Virus record (IMG/VR): IMGVR_UViG_3300045110_000101
Location: 1 to 44,224 of that record
DNA: 44,224 bases
Reading direction: 5' to 3' (one strand)
Source: a virus
Of this stretch, positions 13,918 through 19,503 are shown piece by piece; positions within the stretch are counted from its first letter, which is position 1, and every line of letters begins with the position of its first letter. Made by a program: the position numbers and the translations under genes. The notes under the pieces are model-generated. The model made no database searches, had not been told where the DNA came from, and saw only the letters and a program-made list of their open reading frames with translations.

Positions 13918-14118
13918 CTAGTCGTGCTCGCGGGGCGCGTGCAGAATGTCGTACATGAGCCTCTGTCCAGCCGCGCCGAACTTGAAACAGCACTCGCAGC
14001 GCACCGTCTCGCGTGACTTGCCGCGACAGTGAGCCATCGAGCCGCACGACAGGCACATCGTGAACAGGTTGTGGCCCTCGCCGCGTAGCGAGTCCCACTC
14101 CCTCTTACGATCCGCCAC
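13918..14118 (-). CDS. Small zinc-ribbon protein, 66 residues
   Basis: The frame before 14118 is a shadow of the upstream gene, so I use the GTG at 14118, preceded by AAGGAAG. The core CLSCGSMAHCRGK...RCECC holds six or seven Cys/His residues in a zinc-ribbon spacing. The C-terminal helix (GAAGQRLMYDILHA) follows. Comparable short zinc ribbons in phages act as transcription or translation modulators, but the target here is unknown. Confidence 0.65.
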   Translation of the reverse strand: MADRKREWDSLRGEGHNLFTMCLSCGSMAHCRGKSRETVRCECCFKFGAAGQRLMYDILHAPREHD

Positions 14119-14138
14119 GATGGTTACTTTCTTCCTTC

Positions 14139-14726
14139 TCAACAAGCACCTCCTACCTCGAACGCGATAGCGTTGTGCCACCAGAGCGCGTAGGTGAGCG
14201 TGGACAGGTACAGGGGATTGCTCGTGGTCTTCACGACGCGCCTGTACGTCTTCGTCTTGCCGATGCGCACGAATGATGCGACCCTGATCGTCGCCGGTAC
14301 TCCGAGCTTCGGCAGCCAACCGGGCATGATCGCGATGGCTTGACAGTCAGCCTGATGCTCGTCTCGCACGCCGAGTTGGTGCGTGCTCTCGTGCAGGATG
14401 GTCTTGACTGCGAGCGCCATCCACACTGGCCCGATCTGCGACGGCGGTAGGCCGTTCTCGATCATCTCCAGTGTGTCGCACACTCGCGGTGACAGGTAGA
14501 TGATGTTCGACCTACCGATGAACGTGAACCCGTCGGCGTCGTTTGTGAGCAGCGCCAGCGCCTCTGTCTTCGACCAGTCGGTAGCCGTCTGCGCACACTG
14601 AACGGTCACAGGATGCCCTGCGACGGCGGTAGCGATCACGTCGAGACGTGGGTCGCCGTAGTTTGCGGCCTGGGCCTGACTCGCGAATACGAGCGCGAGC
14701 ACACAGGCCGCAATGAGCTTGCGCAT
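14139..14726 (-). CDS. Secreted putative zinc metalloprotease-like protein
   Basis: 195 residues. A clear signal peptide is present (MRKLIAACVLALVFASQAQA). Residues 118-134 read HESTHQLGVRDEHQADC, which contains HExxH and extends to HExxHxxGxx(D/E), the zinc-binding pattern of zincin-type peptidases. The remainder is unusual: several Cys pairs and a hydrophobic segment before the motif (MALAVKTIL). An exported protease or protease-derived binding protein from an early phage operon is uncommon. A copy of the two-hairpin element lies immediately upstream and covers its ribosome binding site. Catalytic activity is inferred from the motif only. Confidence 0.65.
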   Translation of the reverse strand: MRKLIAACVLALVFASQAQAANYGDPRLDVIATAVAGHPVTVQCAQTATDWSKTEALALLTNDADGFTFIGRSNIIYLSPRVCDTLEMIENGLPPSQIGPVWMALAVKTILHESTHQLGVRDEHQADCQAIAIMPGWLPKLGVPATIRVASFVRIGKTKTYRRVVKTTSNPLYLSTLTYALWWHNAIAFEVGGAC

Positions 14727-14796
14727 GATTCCCTCCTTCGTCAGTGCTACGGGATTGCAGCACTAGGAGGGGGCGCGTGAACGCCCCTACCTGCTA
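14727..14796 (-). promoter_or_regulatory. Two-hairpin start-associated RNA element, copy 1
   Basis: Reading leftward: TAG (stop of the upstream 40-residue gene), hairpin 1 (14770-14787; 7 pairs, loop TCAC), CCTCCT (14765-14770), hairpin 2 (14743-14764; 8 pairs, loop AATCCC), then AGGAGG (14732-14737) and the ATG of the metalloprotease-like gene. CCTCCT can pair with AGGAGG, enclosing hairpin 2 and hiding the ribosome binding site. Confidence 0.8.
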
Positions 14797-14916
14797 CTGC
14801 CACTCCGTCACCTCCCGCTTGCGACCGCCTGGGATGTTCGTCCAGCCTGGGTGCTGATCGCGCCCCTGGTGGACTGCGCCGAGCTTGATCGGCTTCTTCG
14901 GCTTCGACTTCTTCAT
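14794..14916 (-). CDS. Small basic protein, 40 residues
   Basis: ATG 14916 overlaps the upstream stop (ATGA), and its TAG stop is the first triplet of element copy 1. The N-terminus is a Lys-rich tail (MKKSKPKKPIKLG); the rest contains HQGRDQHPGWTNIPGG and ends in EVTEWQ. Unrecognised. The tight coupling on one side and the element on the other support it as a real gene. Confidence 0.65.
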   Translation of the reverse strand: MKKSKPKKPIKLGAVHQGRDQHPGWTNIPGGRKREVTEWQ

Positions 14917-15122
14917 GCTGAAAGTGCTTCGAGCACGAGGTTGTAGGGATCGTTCTCGACGGGTGCCTGCCTGATTGCGAAGGCGAACTCTTCCGACAGG
15001 AATCTCGCGAGTCGGAACGCTGAGATCAACTCGCGGAGCTTCGACTCGGTGAACGTGAGGGTGAGAGTGATCTCCACCTCGCGCTCGACCGGATCGACTG
15101 GCTTGATTCTTGCCTCGATCAT
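14913..15122 (-). CDS. Hypothetical protein, 69 residues
   Basis: Start at 15122 follows AGGAGGAAAGAC of element copy 2. The first 25 residues are beta-like and alternately charged (IEARIKPVDPVEREVEITLTL). The rest is helical (ESKLRELISAFRLARFLSEEF). Unrecognised. It is the first gene of a two-gene unit under one copy of the element. Confidence 0.65.
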   Translation of the reverse strand: MIEARIKPVDPVEREVEITLTLTFTESKLRELISAFRLARFLSEEFAFAIRQAPVENDPYNLVLEALSA

Positions 15123-15191
15123 GTCTTTCCTCCTTCGTCTCAGTACGCGGTGGCGCACTAGGAAGGGCTGCTCTCGCAGCCCAACCTGCTA
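15123..15191 (-). promoter_or_regulatory. Two-hairpin start-associated RNA element, copy 2
   Basis: TAG at 15189-15191 is the stop codon of the DUF932 gene. Hairpin 1 (15165-15182) has 7 pairs and a GAGA loop. The anti-binding-site segment here is TTCCT (15160-15164), which still pairs with AGGAG through one G-U pair. Hairpin 2 (15142-15159) has 7 pairs with loop CACC. AGGAGG lies at 15129-15134. Confidence 0.8.
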
Positions 15192-16187
15192 CGCAGCGGC
15201 CAGTTCGAGGATCGTGCGCTTGAGCGACGCTTTTGCTGGGTTGTCAGACAGAAGCGTGCGCTTCACATACGAGTCCTTCGAGCGGTACGCCCGGAGGTGG
15301 TCGAAGTATTCGACGCCCGCCAGGTGAAGCCCGTATCCCGTGAGGGTGTGAACCTCGGGAACGGTGTTACCGAAGAAGAGCGCGTTGATTTTGGCACGCT
15401 CGGCCTCGATGTTGTTCTTCACGCGGTCGCTCGTCGCGGCGTTGCTGGAGAGCACGCCGTCCCGATCTCCAATGATGGTGCTCACGAAGAGATCACGCTG
15501 CTCGGGGGTGACCTTGAGCGCGGCCAGTTCCTCCATCGCAGCGATGTAGACGCCGTGATTGGCGCGCACGCCCTGAATGGTCTTCTTCGCCTCGTTGATC
15601 CTGTCCATCACATTCTTCGTGTGACGGAAGACGAAGTTGGTACCGAGCCTCTGGCCCTCGGCCTCGGACGCGCTCACGGTGTTCTCGCACACCTGACGTA
15701 CCGATGTGGAGCGCACTGAGAAGGACGCCGTGCCGTCGTGCGCCCACGACAAGCCTGCGTAGGGCAGCGTGGTCGAGTTGTCGCCAGTGATGACGACAGG
15801 CTCGTTCAGGAGCAGCGTCAGGTAGCACTGAGCGCCACCGTTCAGCGTGCCGCCCGTCTCGAAGAGGAAGCCCTCTTCAAGCAGAGCCTCTGCCACGTCG
15901 TAGGGAACGTGGTTGGGGATGCGCTCGAACGAGTCCGAGCCGATGCGCAACGTCGCGCCGTTGTCCGACCGGAAGTGCTCGACGTACCCATCGACCTGAG
16001 TCCAGGCGAGGTTGCCGAGAGCGTTGCGCCGCAGGATCGCGACGGGCCGCTCGGCCACATCCCAATCGTGCCCTGCCGCTACCATCGCGGCTTCCCGGCC
16101 AGGGTAGTCGGCCAGGACGTACTCCGATTTGTTGTCCCACCATGCCGGAACGCGCACGGTGAACGACTGCTCGGGGATTGCACCCAT
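15189..16187 (-). CDS. DUF932 / TIGR03299 phage-plasmid-like protein
   Basis: 332 residues from ATG 16187. The start of the family is recognisable (the WDVAERPVAILRRNALG region and the later DSFERIPNHVPYDVAEALLEEGFLFETGGTLNGG), as are the DNSTTLPYAGLSWAHDGTASFSVRSTSVRQVCENTV block and RHTKNVMDRINEAK. These are hallmarks of the DUF932/TIGR03299 proteins widespread in actinobacterial and other phages and plasmids, whose function is unknown (an RNA- or replication-linked role is often suspected). Element copies lie both upstream of its start and at its stop codon. Confidence 0.85.
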   Translation of the reverse strand: MGAIPEQSFTVRVPAWWDNKSEYVLADYPGREAAMVAAGHDWDVAERPVAILRRNALGNLAWTQVDGYVEHFRSDNGATLRIGSDSFERIPNHVPYDVAEALLEEGFLFETGGTLNGGAQCYLTLLLNEPVVITGDNSTTLPYAGLSWAHDGTASFSVRSTSVRQVCENTVSASEAEGQRLGTNFVFRHTKNVMDRINEAKKTIQGVRANHGVYIAAMEELAALKVTPEQRDLFVSTIIGDRDGVLSSNAATSDRVKNNIEAERAKINALFFGNTVPEVHTLTGYGLHLAGVEYFDHLRAYRSKDSYVKRTLLSDNPAKASLKRTILELAAA

Positions 16188-16261
16188 GATTCTGTCCTCC
16201 TTCGTGTAGTACGTCAGGATTGACGCACTAGGAGGGGCAGCTTGCGCTGCCCTACCTGCTA
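16188..16261 (-). promoter_or_regulatory. Two-hairpin start-associated RNA element, copy 3
   Basis: Hairpin 1 (16235-16252): 7 pairs with a GCAA (GNRA) loop. CCTCCT occupies 16230-16235. Hairpin 2 (16208-16229): 9 pairs, loop ATCC. AGGAGG lies at 16196-16201 before the DUF932 start. Here the leading TAG (16259-16261) comes 2 bases after the TGA stop of the upstream gene rather than being that stop. Confidence 0.8.
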
Positions 16262-16263
16262 CG

Positions 16264-16482
16264 TCAGCGACCGTCTTCCAGAAGACCCTCAGCTTCGAGC
16301 GCGAGCCTGATCTCCTCCGCAGCTTCGAGCGCGAGCCTGATCTCCGAGAACGTGCGAGCACGCGCCTGAGCCTTCGTCAGATCGTGGGTCTTCTTGAGCA
16401 GCGCGCGCGTCGAGCTCGGCTTACCGTCCCACGAGTCGCCAGCGCCATTTGCGATGGTCGGGCGTCCGTCTGTGTTCACCAT
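16264..16482 (-). CDS. Hypothetical protein, 72 residues, with duplicated helix
   Basis: ATG 16482 follows AGGAGGATCATC. The first half is polar (PTIANGAGDSWDGKPSS); the second half is helical and contains a duplicated 10-residue unit EIRLALEAAE, encoded by a 30-base tandem repeat. Unrecognised. Its size and place between two element copies parallel its neighbours. Confidence 0.65.
   Translation of the reverse strand: MVNTDGRPTIANGAGDSWDGKPSSTRALLKKTHDLTKAQARARTFSEIRLALEAAEEIRLALEAEGLLEDGR
16291..16350 (-). repeat. 30-bp coding tandem duplication
   Basis: Two adjacent 30-base units share their first 25 bases exactly (AGCTTCGAGCGCGAGCCTGA and on). The near-identity indicates a recent in-frame duplication that adds ten residues to the helix of the 16264-16482 product. 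Confidence 0.9.
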
Positions 16483-16556
16483 GATGATCCTCCTTCGTTG
16501 ACAGTGCCGATGATTCGACACTAGGAGGGGCTGGCCGAAGCCAGCCCTACCTACTA
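16483..16556 (-). promoter_or_regulatory. Two-hairpin start-associated RNA element, copy 4
   Basis: TAG at 16554-16556 is the stop of the upstream gene. Hairpin 1 (16528-16547): 8 pairs with a C(TTCG)G loop. CCTCCT occupies 16523-16528. Hairpin 2 (16503-16522): 8 pairs, loop ATCA, one G-U pair. AGGAGG lies at 16489-16494. Confidence 0.8.
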
Positions 16557-16769
16557 CCGAATACCGAGCTTCTCGCACCTCTGCGGGCCGAGATAGAGCG
16601 CCGGGTGATTGAACGCATCGAGGAGATCGCTCTTCTCGGTCGTGACGAAGAACTCAGCCTCACTCGTGCGCACCGCGATCCCGGTCAGATCAACGGAGGG
16701 CAGGTAGAGCGCGTCCACCGTGATACCGCCCGTAGAGCGCGTCAGGAGCGCGTTGGGGTGCTCAGACAT
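16554..16769 (-). CDS. Hypothetical protein, 71 residues, first gene of leftward accessory operon
   Basis: ATG 16769 follows the ACGAAGGAGGAAAG binding site, the same sequence used after the elements; a longer frame to 16967 reads noncoding-looking sequence. Beta-rich middle (ALYLPSVDLTGIAVRTSEAEFFVTT) and a C-terminal segment with HPALYLGPQRCEKLG. Unrecognised; probably transcribed from a promoter in 16770-17049. Confidence 0.65.
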   Translation of the reverse strand: MSEHPNALLTRSTGGITVDALYLPSVDLTGIAVRTSEAEFFVTTEKSDLLDAFNHPALYLGPQRCEKLGIR

Positions 16770-17049
16770 GGTCTTTCCTCCTTCGTTGTCCGTAGGTGGA
16801 CGAGGGCAGGCAGGATTGCCGCGCCTCCATGAACCGTCGATGCTCCCGCACGGGATCACCCGGAGTAGGGCAGCGCCCGTTACGACCGAATCGTCCACGG
16901 GGCAGATGGCCTGCCGAGCAGGCCGTGCTGCGCAGTTACGAGCGCGTTTCGATTCTGACGCGCTCATGGTCGGCGCAGGCTCTTACGCTCGCACCGACGG
17001 CTCATGGAGACGCCCGATTGCTCGGACGCCTCGCACGAAGGAAGGAGGG
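16770..17049. other. Divergent intergenic region with a perfect hairpin
   Basis: About 280 bases between divergent operons with no convincing gene. It contains a perfect 7-pair hairpin at 16908-16924 (GGCCTGC-CGA-GCAGGCC). Next to the leftward gene lies GTCC-ACCTAC-GGAC before the AACGAAGGAGG site, which looks like a decayed hairpin 2 of the two-hairpin element. Promoters for both directions are expected here, but I cannot place them. Confidence 0.45.
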
Positions 17050-17280
17050 ATGAATGATGCCTGGACGCTAGTGATCCAGGTGGCTCTCATCGACTCCCCG
17101 TGCCCGCCGCAGTTCAGCGGGGCGACTCTCACACTCACGGTGGAGGAGGCTGGCAGTAGGCTCGTCCGCTGCGCCGAAGCGAGGTGCGAGATCACCCTGG
17201 GCACGGAGCGCCTTTCCGAGAGGCGGCGTTGCGGGGGTGCAATCGGCACAGTACACACACCGGCAGGCCGTCAAGGGTGA
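17050..17280 (+). CDS. Hypothetical protein, 76 residues, first gene of rightward operon
   Basis: Strong GAAGGAAGGAGGG site immediately before the ATG; this start is preferred over the long upstream frame. Beta-rich first half (WTLVIQVALIDSP, ATLTLTVEEAG), then three Cys residues in RCAEARCE and RRCGG that could bind metal. Unrecognised. Confidence 0.6.
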   Translation: MNDAWTLVIQVALIDSPCPPQFSGATLTLTVEEAGSRLVRCAEARCEITLGTERLSERRRCGGAIGTVHTPAGRQG

Positions 17281-17293
17281 ATGTGCCCACATT
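17280..17293. promoter_or_regulatory. 14-bp perfect palindrome with TGTGCCCACA core, candidate operator
   Basis: AATGTG-CC-CACATT reads as a palindrome around a two-base centre, 34 bases before the 17327 start. The same 10-base core on the other strand orientation (TGTGGGCACA) occurs at 18174-18183 upstream of the anti-CBASS gene, suggesting one DNA-binding protein controls both. Confidence 0.5.
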
Positions 17294-17326
17294 TTACAAA
17301 AGATCACCCGAACGGGGGACAAACGT

Positions 17327-17542
17327 ATGTTCGACGCAGAGCGCCTTCATCCCTCAGAACTGGCACCGTTGCGCCGCGCGGGGACAACTACGCCCGCGCC
17401 TGGCAGCATCGAGGAGAGAGACGCGTTACAGGCAATCAACCAAGCGCGCTACGAAGACATGTACCCACAGTCCAGGTCGCAAGCTCGCAGACGCCTTCGA
17501 CGCCACTGGACAGACAGGGAGAGACAGCTTGACGGACGCTGA
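17327..17542 (+). CDS. Hypothetical protein, 71 residues
   Basis: ATG 17327 after GGGGGAC. Contains a segment EERDALQAINQARYEDMYPQ and a basic C-terminus (RSQARRRLRRHW). Unrecognised. It overlaps the next gene by 14 bases and may be translated together with it. Confidence 0.6.
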   Translation: MFDAERLHPSELAPLRRAGTTTPAPGSIEERDALQAINQARYEDMYPQSRSQARRRLRRHWTDRERQLDGR

Positions 17543-18101
17543 CAACACCTTCGGCTCGACGCCCGAGGGCCTGATCTCGCTCGCTCTGGACGCCGAGGCA
17601 GAGGCCACTCAACGCATCGAGTCACCTGAGCACCTAGAAGCCACAGAGAGCACGGAGGCTACCGATGGGGGTACAGAGGGTGTACGGCAGGGAGGGAAGC
17701 TCAAGGGCGGGTTCGATGCGGCGGAAGCCGCTCGCCTTCGTTGGGCCAAGCAGCGTGCACGTGACGCCGAAGCCTCCGATCTAGCGACTCACGAGAGGCA
17801 GCACGAGGTCGTCGTAGTGCGCACCACGGTCGCTACGGGAGCGATCCTCAAGCGCCTCGAACGTGACGCCAAGCAGGGCAGCACACAGGCCGCAAGAGAG
17901 CTTCGCGCCTGGCTTTCCGACCTACCCATCGAGACAGACACGGACATGAGCGCCCTGGACAAGCGCACGAGGCAGGCGCTCCTAGCTCGCCTTCTCGAAG
18001 AGGTAGAGGAGAGGGAAGGACACGCGGCACGAGCGCTCGATCAGGAGGCAGCGGAGGAGGGGGAGGCCACCCCGCCGAGCGGCGGGACTCCGGTTGCGTA
18101 G
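17529..18101 (+). CDS. Hypothetical helical protein, possibly terminase small-subunit-like
   Basis: 190 residues from a TTG (AGGGAGAG upstream); no ATG or GTG lies nearby in frame. The N-terminal 60 residues are acidic. The rest is helical: GFDAAEAARLRWAKQRARD, then TGAILKRLERDAKQGSTQAARELRAWLSD and LDKRTRQALLARLLEEVEE. The pattern (helices, a small-residue turn with QAARELRAWL) resembles proteins annotated as small terminase-like or DNA-binding in phages, but it lies 9 kb from the terminase gene. The role is therefore open. Confidence 0.6.
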   Translation: MTDADNTFGSTPEGLISLALDAEAEATQRIESPEHLEATESTEATDGGTEGVRQGGKLKGGFDAAEAARLRWAKQRARDAEASDLATHERQHEVVVVRTTVATGAILKRLERDAKQGSTQAARELRAWLSDLPIETDTDMSALDKRTRQALLARLLEEVEEREGHAARALDQEAAEEGEATPPSGGTPVA

Positions 18102-18139
18102 GCTCGGCAGGCCCCACACAGCGCGAGACACACACCTCA

Positions 18140-18184
18140 ACGCACATGCGTATCTGTAGCTACAGTCCCTCTTTGTGGGCACAA
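18140..18184. promoter_or_regulatory. Cluster of three 12-bp inverted repeats upstream of the Acb2-like gene
   Basis: Within 150 noncoding bases (18102-18251) are ACGCA-CA-TGCGT (18140-18151), the perfect palindrome CTGTAGCTACAG (18154-18165) and TTGTG-GG-CACAA (18173-18184). A weaker one, GTGTGGCTACAC, lies at 18225-18236. They look like operators or a complex control region. No convincing -35/-10 pair was found beside them. Confidence 0.5.
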
Positions 18185-18251
18185 GTCGATGGGACTCCTA
18201 ACCACCTCTGGAGCCTCTGCTAGAGTGTGGCTACACGAACAAGGAGCACTG

Positions 18252-18482
18252 ATGAAGGATCAGCACGAGAAGATCAGCGGGTACAGAGACTTGTCTGAGG
18301 GAGAGATCTTCCTAATAAACGAGTTGAAGGCGCACGCGAAAGAGGTTCTCAAGTCTGCGGACTGGCTGCGGCGCGATCCCGATGGCTTTGGCTTCGATCA
18401 GAGGGCGGTCAGCATCGCGATCACGAACCTCGAAACGGGATTCATGTGGTTGACGAAGGCAGTCGCGAGGCCGACTCAATGA
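18252..18482 (+). CDS. acb2: Acb2-family anti-CBASS protein (cyclic nucleotide sponge)
   Basis: 76 residues after AAGGAGCACTG. The sequence has the small Acb2/Tad1-type helical layout: ISGYRDLSEGEIFLINELK, then KEVLKSADWLRRDPD, and DQRAVSIAITNLETGFMWLTKAVARP. The last block matches the conserved 'R-x-x-x-IA-x-T-x-LQxGFMxLxRAVAxP' end of the family. Acb2 proteins bind and sequester CBASS signal molecules such as cyclic di- and trinucleotides, so the host effector is not switched on. Here Trp-Leu-Thr-Lys replaces the usual small-residue/Arg text near the end. Binding activity is inferred from family likeness. The stop overlaps the next start. Confidence 0.8.
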   Translation: MKDQHEKISGYRDLSEGEIFLINELKAHAKEVLKSADWLRRDPDGFGFDQRAVSIAITNLETGFMWLTKAVARPTQ

Positions 18483-18538
18483 GCCTCTTACTTCTTCTCG
18501 TCATCGTTCTCATCGTCGTCGTCCTGGTCGCTCGGTAG
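18479..18538 (+). CDS. 19-residue transmembrane micropeptide
   Basis: ATG 18479 overlaps the stop of the Acb2-like gene (ATGA), and TAG ends at 18538, 3 bases before the next start. The peptide MSLLLLLVIVLIVVVLVAR is one membrane helix. The coupling is typical of translated genes in this phage. Possible roles are a modulator of a membrane defence effector, a holin-like toxin or a superinfection factor; none is shown by sequence. Confidence 0.6.
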   Translation: MSLLLLLVIVLIVVVLVAR

Positions 18539-18541
18539 CGC

Positions 18542-18907
18542 GTGGCTACGTCGCGTAACCTCATCGTTCGGCTGCGTCTCACACAGATGGAGAAAGAGGC
18601 GTGGGGTAAGGCTGCGGGCGGGCAGGGCAAGCTCAGTGAGTGGATCAGGGCACAGTGCAACGCGAACGCGCTCTCGTTCGATCTTCTTCTTAGCGCCGGG
18701 GCGACCCCGGTCGTTGACAATCAGGCACACCGAGAAGCGCGGCCTCTGCCTGCTACGCAAGCTCCTGGTGGCGCTTCATCCTTGAGCGAGCGTGACTCGG
18801 GGGCACAGGGGCGGTCTGTAACTTCTCCTGTGCCCTCAACTCAATGTGCTCGGTGGAATCATCACAGGCCGGGTACGTACTGCGGAACGTGTCACAAGGT
18901 TCAATGA
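18542..18907 (+). CDS. Small protein with ribbon-helix-helix-like N-terminus and zinc knuckle
   Basis: 121 residues from GTG 18542, 3 bases after the micropeptide. Residues 1-40 (NLIVRLRLTQMEKEAWGKAA...LSEWIRAQC) look like a MobC/ribbon-helix-helix DNA-binding segment. A Pro/Ser/Ala-rich linker follows. The C-terminus has C-x-x-x-HH...YCGTCHKV, a possible zinc knuckle. It could be the regulator of its own operon (see the palindromes upstream), which is inference. Confidence 0.6.
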   Translation: MATSRNLIVRLRLTQMEKEAWGKAAGGQGKLSEWIRAQCNANALSFDLLLSAGATPVVDNQAHREARPLPATQAPGGASSLSERDSGAQGRSVTSPVPSTQCARWNHHRPGTYCGTCHKVQ

Positions 18908-19143
18908 AACGCGCAGGCGTACTCACCTACATCACCATCGCGTTGCTCGTTCTCTTCGGGTTGACAGACCTGAGCGCGGAGTTGTCAGGTGACGGAAAGG
19001 GCAGGTTCGGGGAAACGTTCTCGACCGCCCTGTTTCACTTGGAAAAGGGGCGTTGGTACATCAGAGCAGTCGTAGCAGTAGTCATGCTCCTGCTCGGATC
19101 GCACTTGACGTTCGGCACTCAACTCATCCCAGGGGTGGCATGA
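18904..19143 (+). CDS. Membrane protein with two transmembrane segments
   Basis: 79 residues, ATGA-coupled to the previous gene. Hydrophobic helices at residues 6-23 (VLTYITIALLVLFGLTDL) and 52-70 (YIRAVVAVVMLLLGSHL) flank a charged loop. Unrecognised. Confidence 0.65.
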   Translation: MKRAGVLTYITIALLVLFGLTDLSAELSGDGKGRFGETFSTALFHLEKGRWYIRAVVAVVMLLLGSHLTFGTQLIPGVA

Positions 19144-19259
19144 TGGCAGGACTCTTGCTCTTCATTCTCGGCATCGTGCTAGGGATCGTGGTTGATCCGT
19201 GGTTCTTCCTGCTCTGCGTGCCTCCCGTGCTCATCACGGCCTACCTCACCTCGAAGTGA
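19140..19259 (+). CDS. Small membrane protein, 39 residues
   Basis: Starts in the stop of the previous gene (ATGA). Two hydrophobic helices (GLLLFILGIVLGIVV and WFFLLCVPPVLITAYL) separated by DP. It extends the run of membrane peptides that starts at 18479. Unrecognised. Confidence 0.6.
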   Translation: MMAGLLLFILGIVLGIVVDPWFFLLCVPPVLITAYLTSK

Positions 19260-19260
19260 A

Positions 19261-19503
19261 ATGTTCGCCTCTCGCCGCATGAAACAGCCTGACGACGAAC
19301 CTAACGCGCCTGAGACGAACTCAGAACCGGGCATGAGTGAGAGCACGAAGGTCTACCTCTTCCGTCGCGACTCGTTACTCAAGGCGGGGTTCCTGTGGGA
19401 CTACGCTTGCGCGATAGCGCGCTCGGGCGCGGACTGGCACAAGGCTGAGAAGATGCTCACGCAGACGGACGATCAGAACATGATCGCGGAGATTCTGACC
19501 TGA
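19261..19503 (+). CDS. Hypothetical protein, 80 residues
   Basis: ATG 19261 directly follows the previous stop with only a weak site; ATG 19333 (MSESTKVYLF) is an alternative start. The conserved-looking part is FRRDSLLKAGFLWDYACAIARSGADWHKAEKMLTQ. Unrecognised helical protein. Confidence 0.55.
   Translation: MFASRRMKQPDDEPNAPETNSEPGMSESTKVYLFRRDSLLKAGFLWDYACAIARSGADWHKAEKMLTQTDDQNMIAEILT

Noticed and set aside
16770-16967. N-terminal extension of the 16554-16769 gene
   Set aside because: The extension has weak start signals and Arg/Cys-rich text; the standard AGGAGG site supports ATG 16769.
16720-17049. Plus-strand frame upstream of 17050 continuing the same reading frame
   Set aside because: The strong GAAGGAAGGAGGG site at 17038-17049 fixes the start at 17050; the upstream part overlaps a divergent control region and has noncoding-like composition.
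18191-18222. Promoter with TAGAGT as -10 upstream of the Acb2-like gene
   Set aside because: No acceptable -35 at 15-19 bases; the hexamer could occur by chance.
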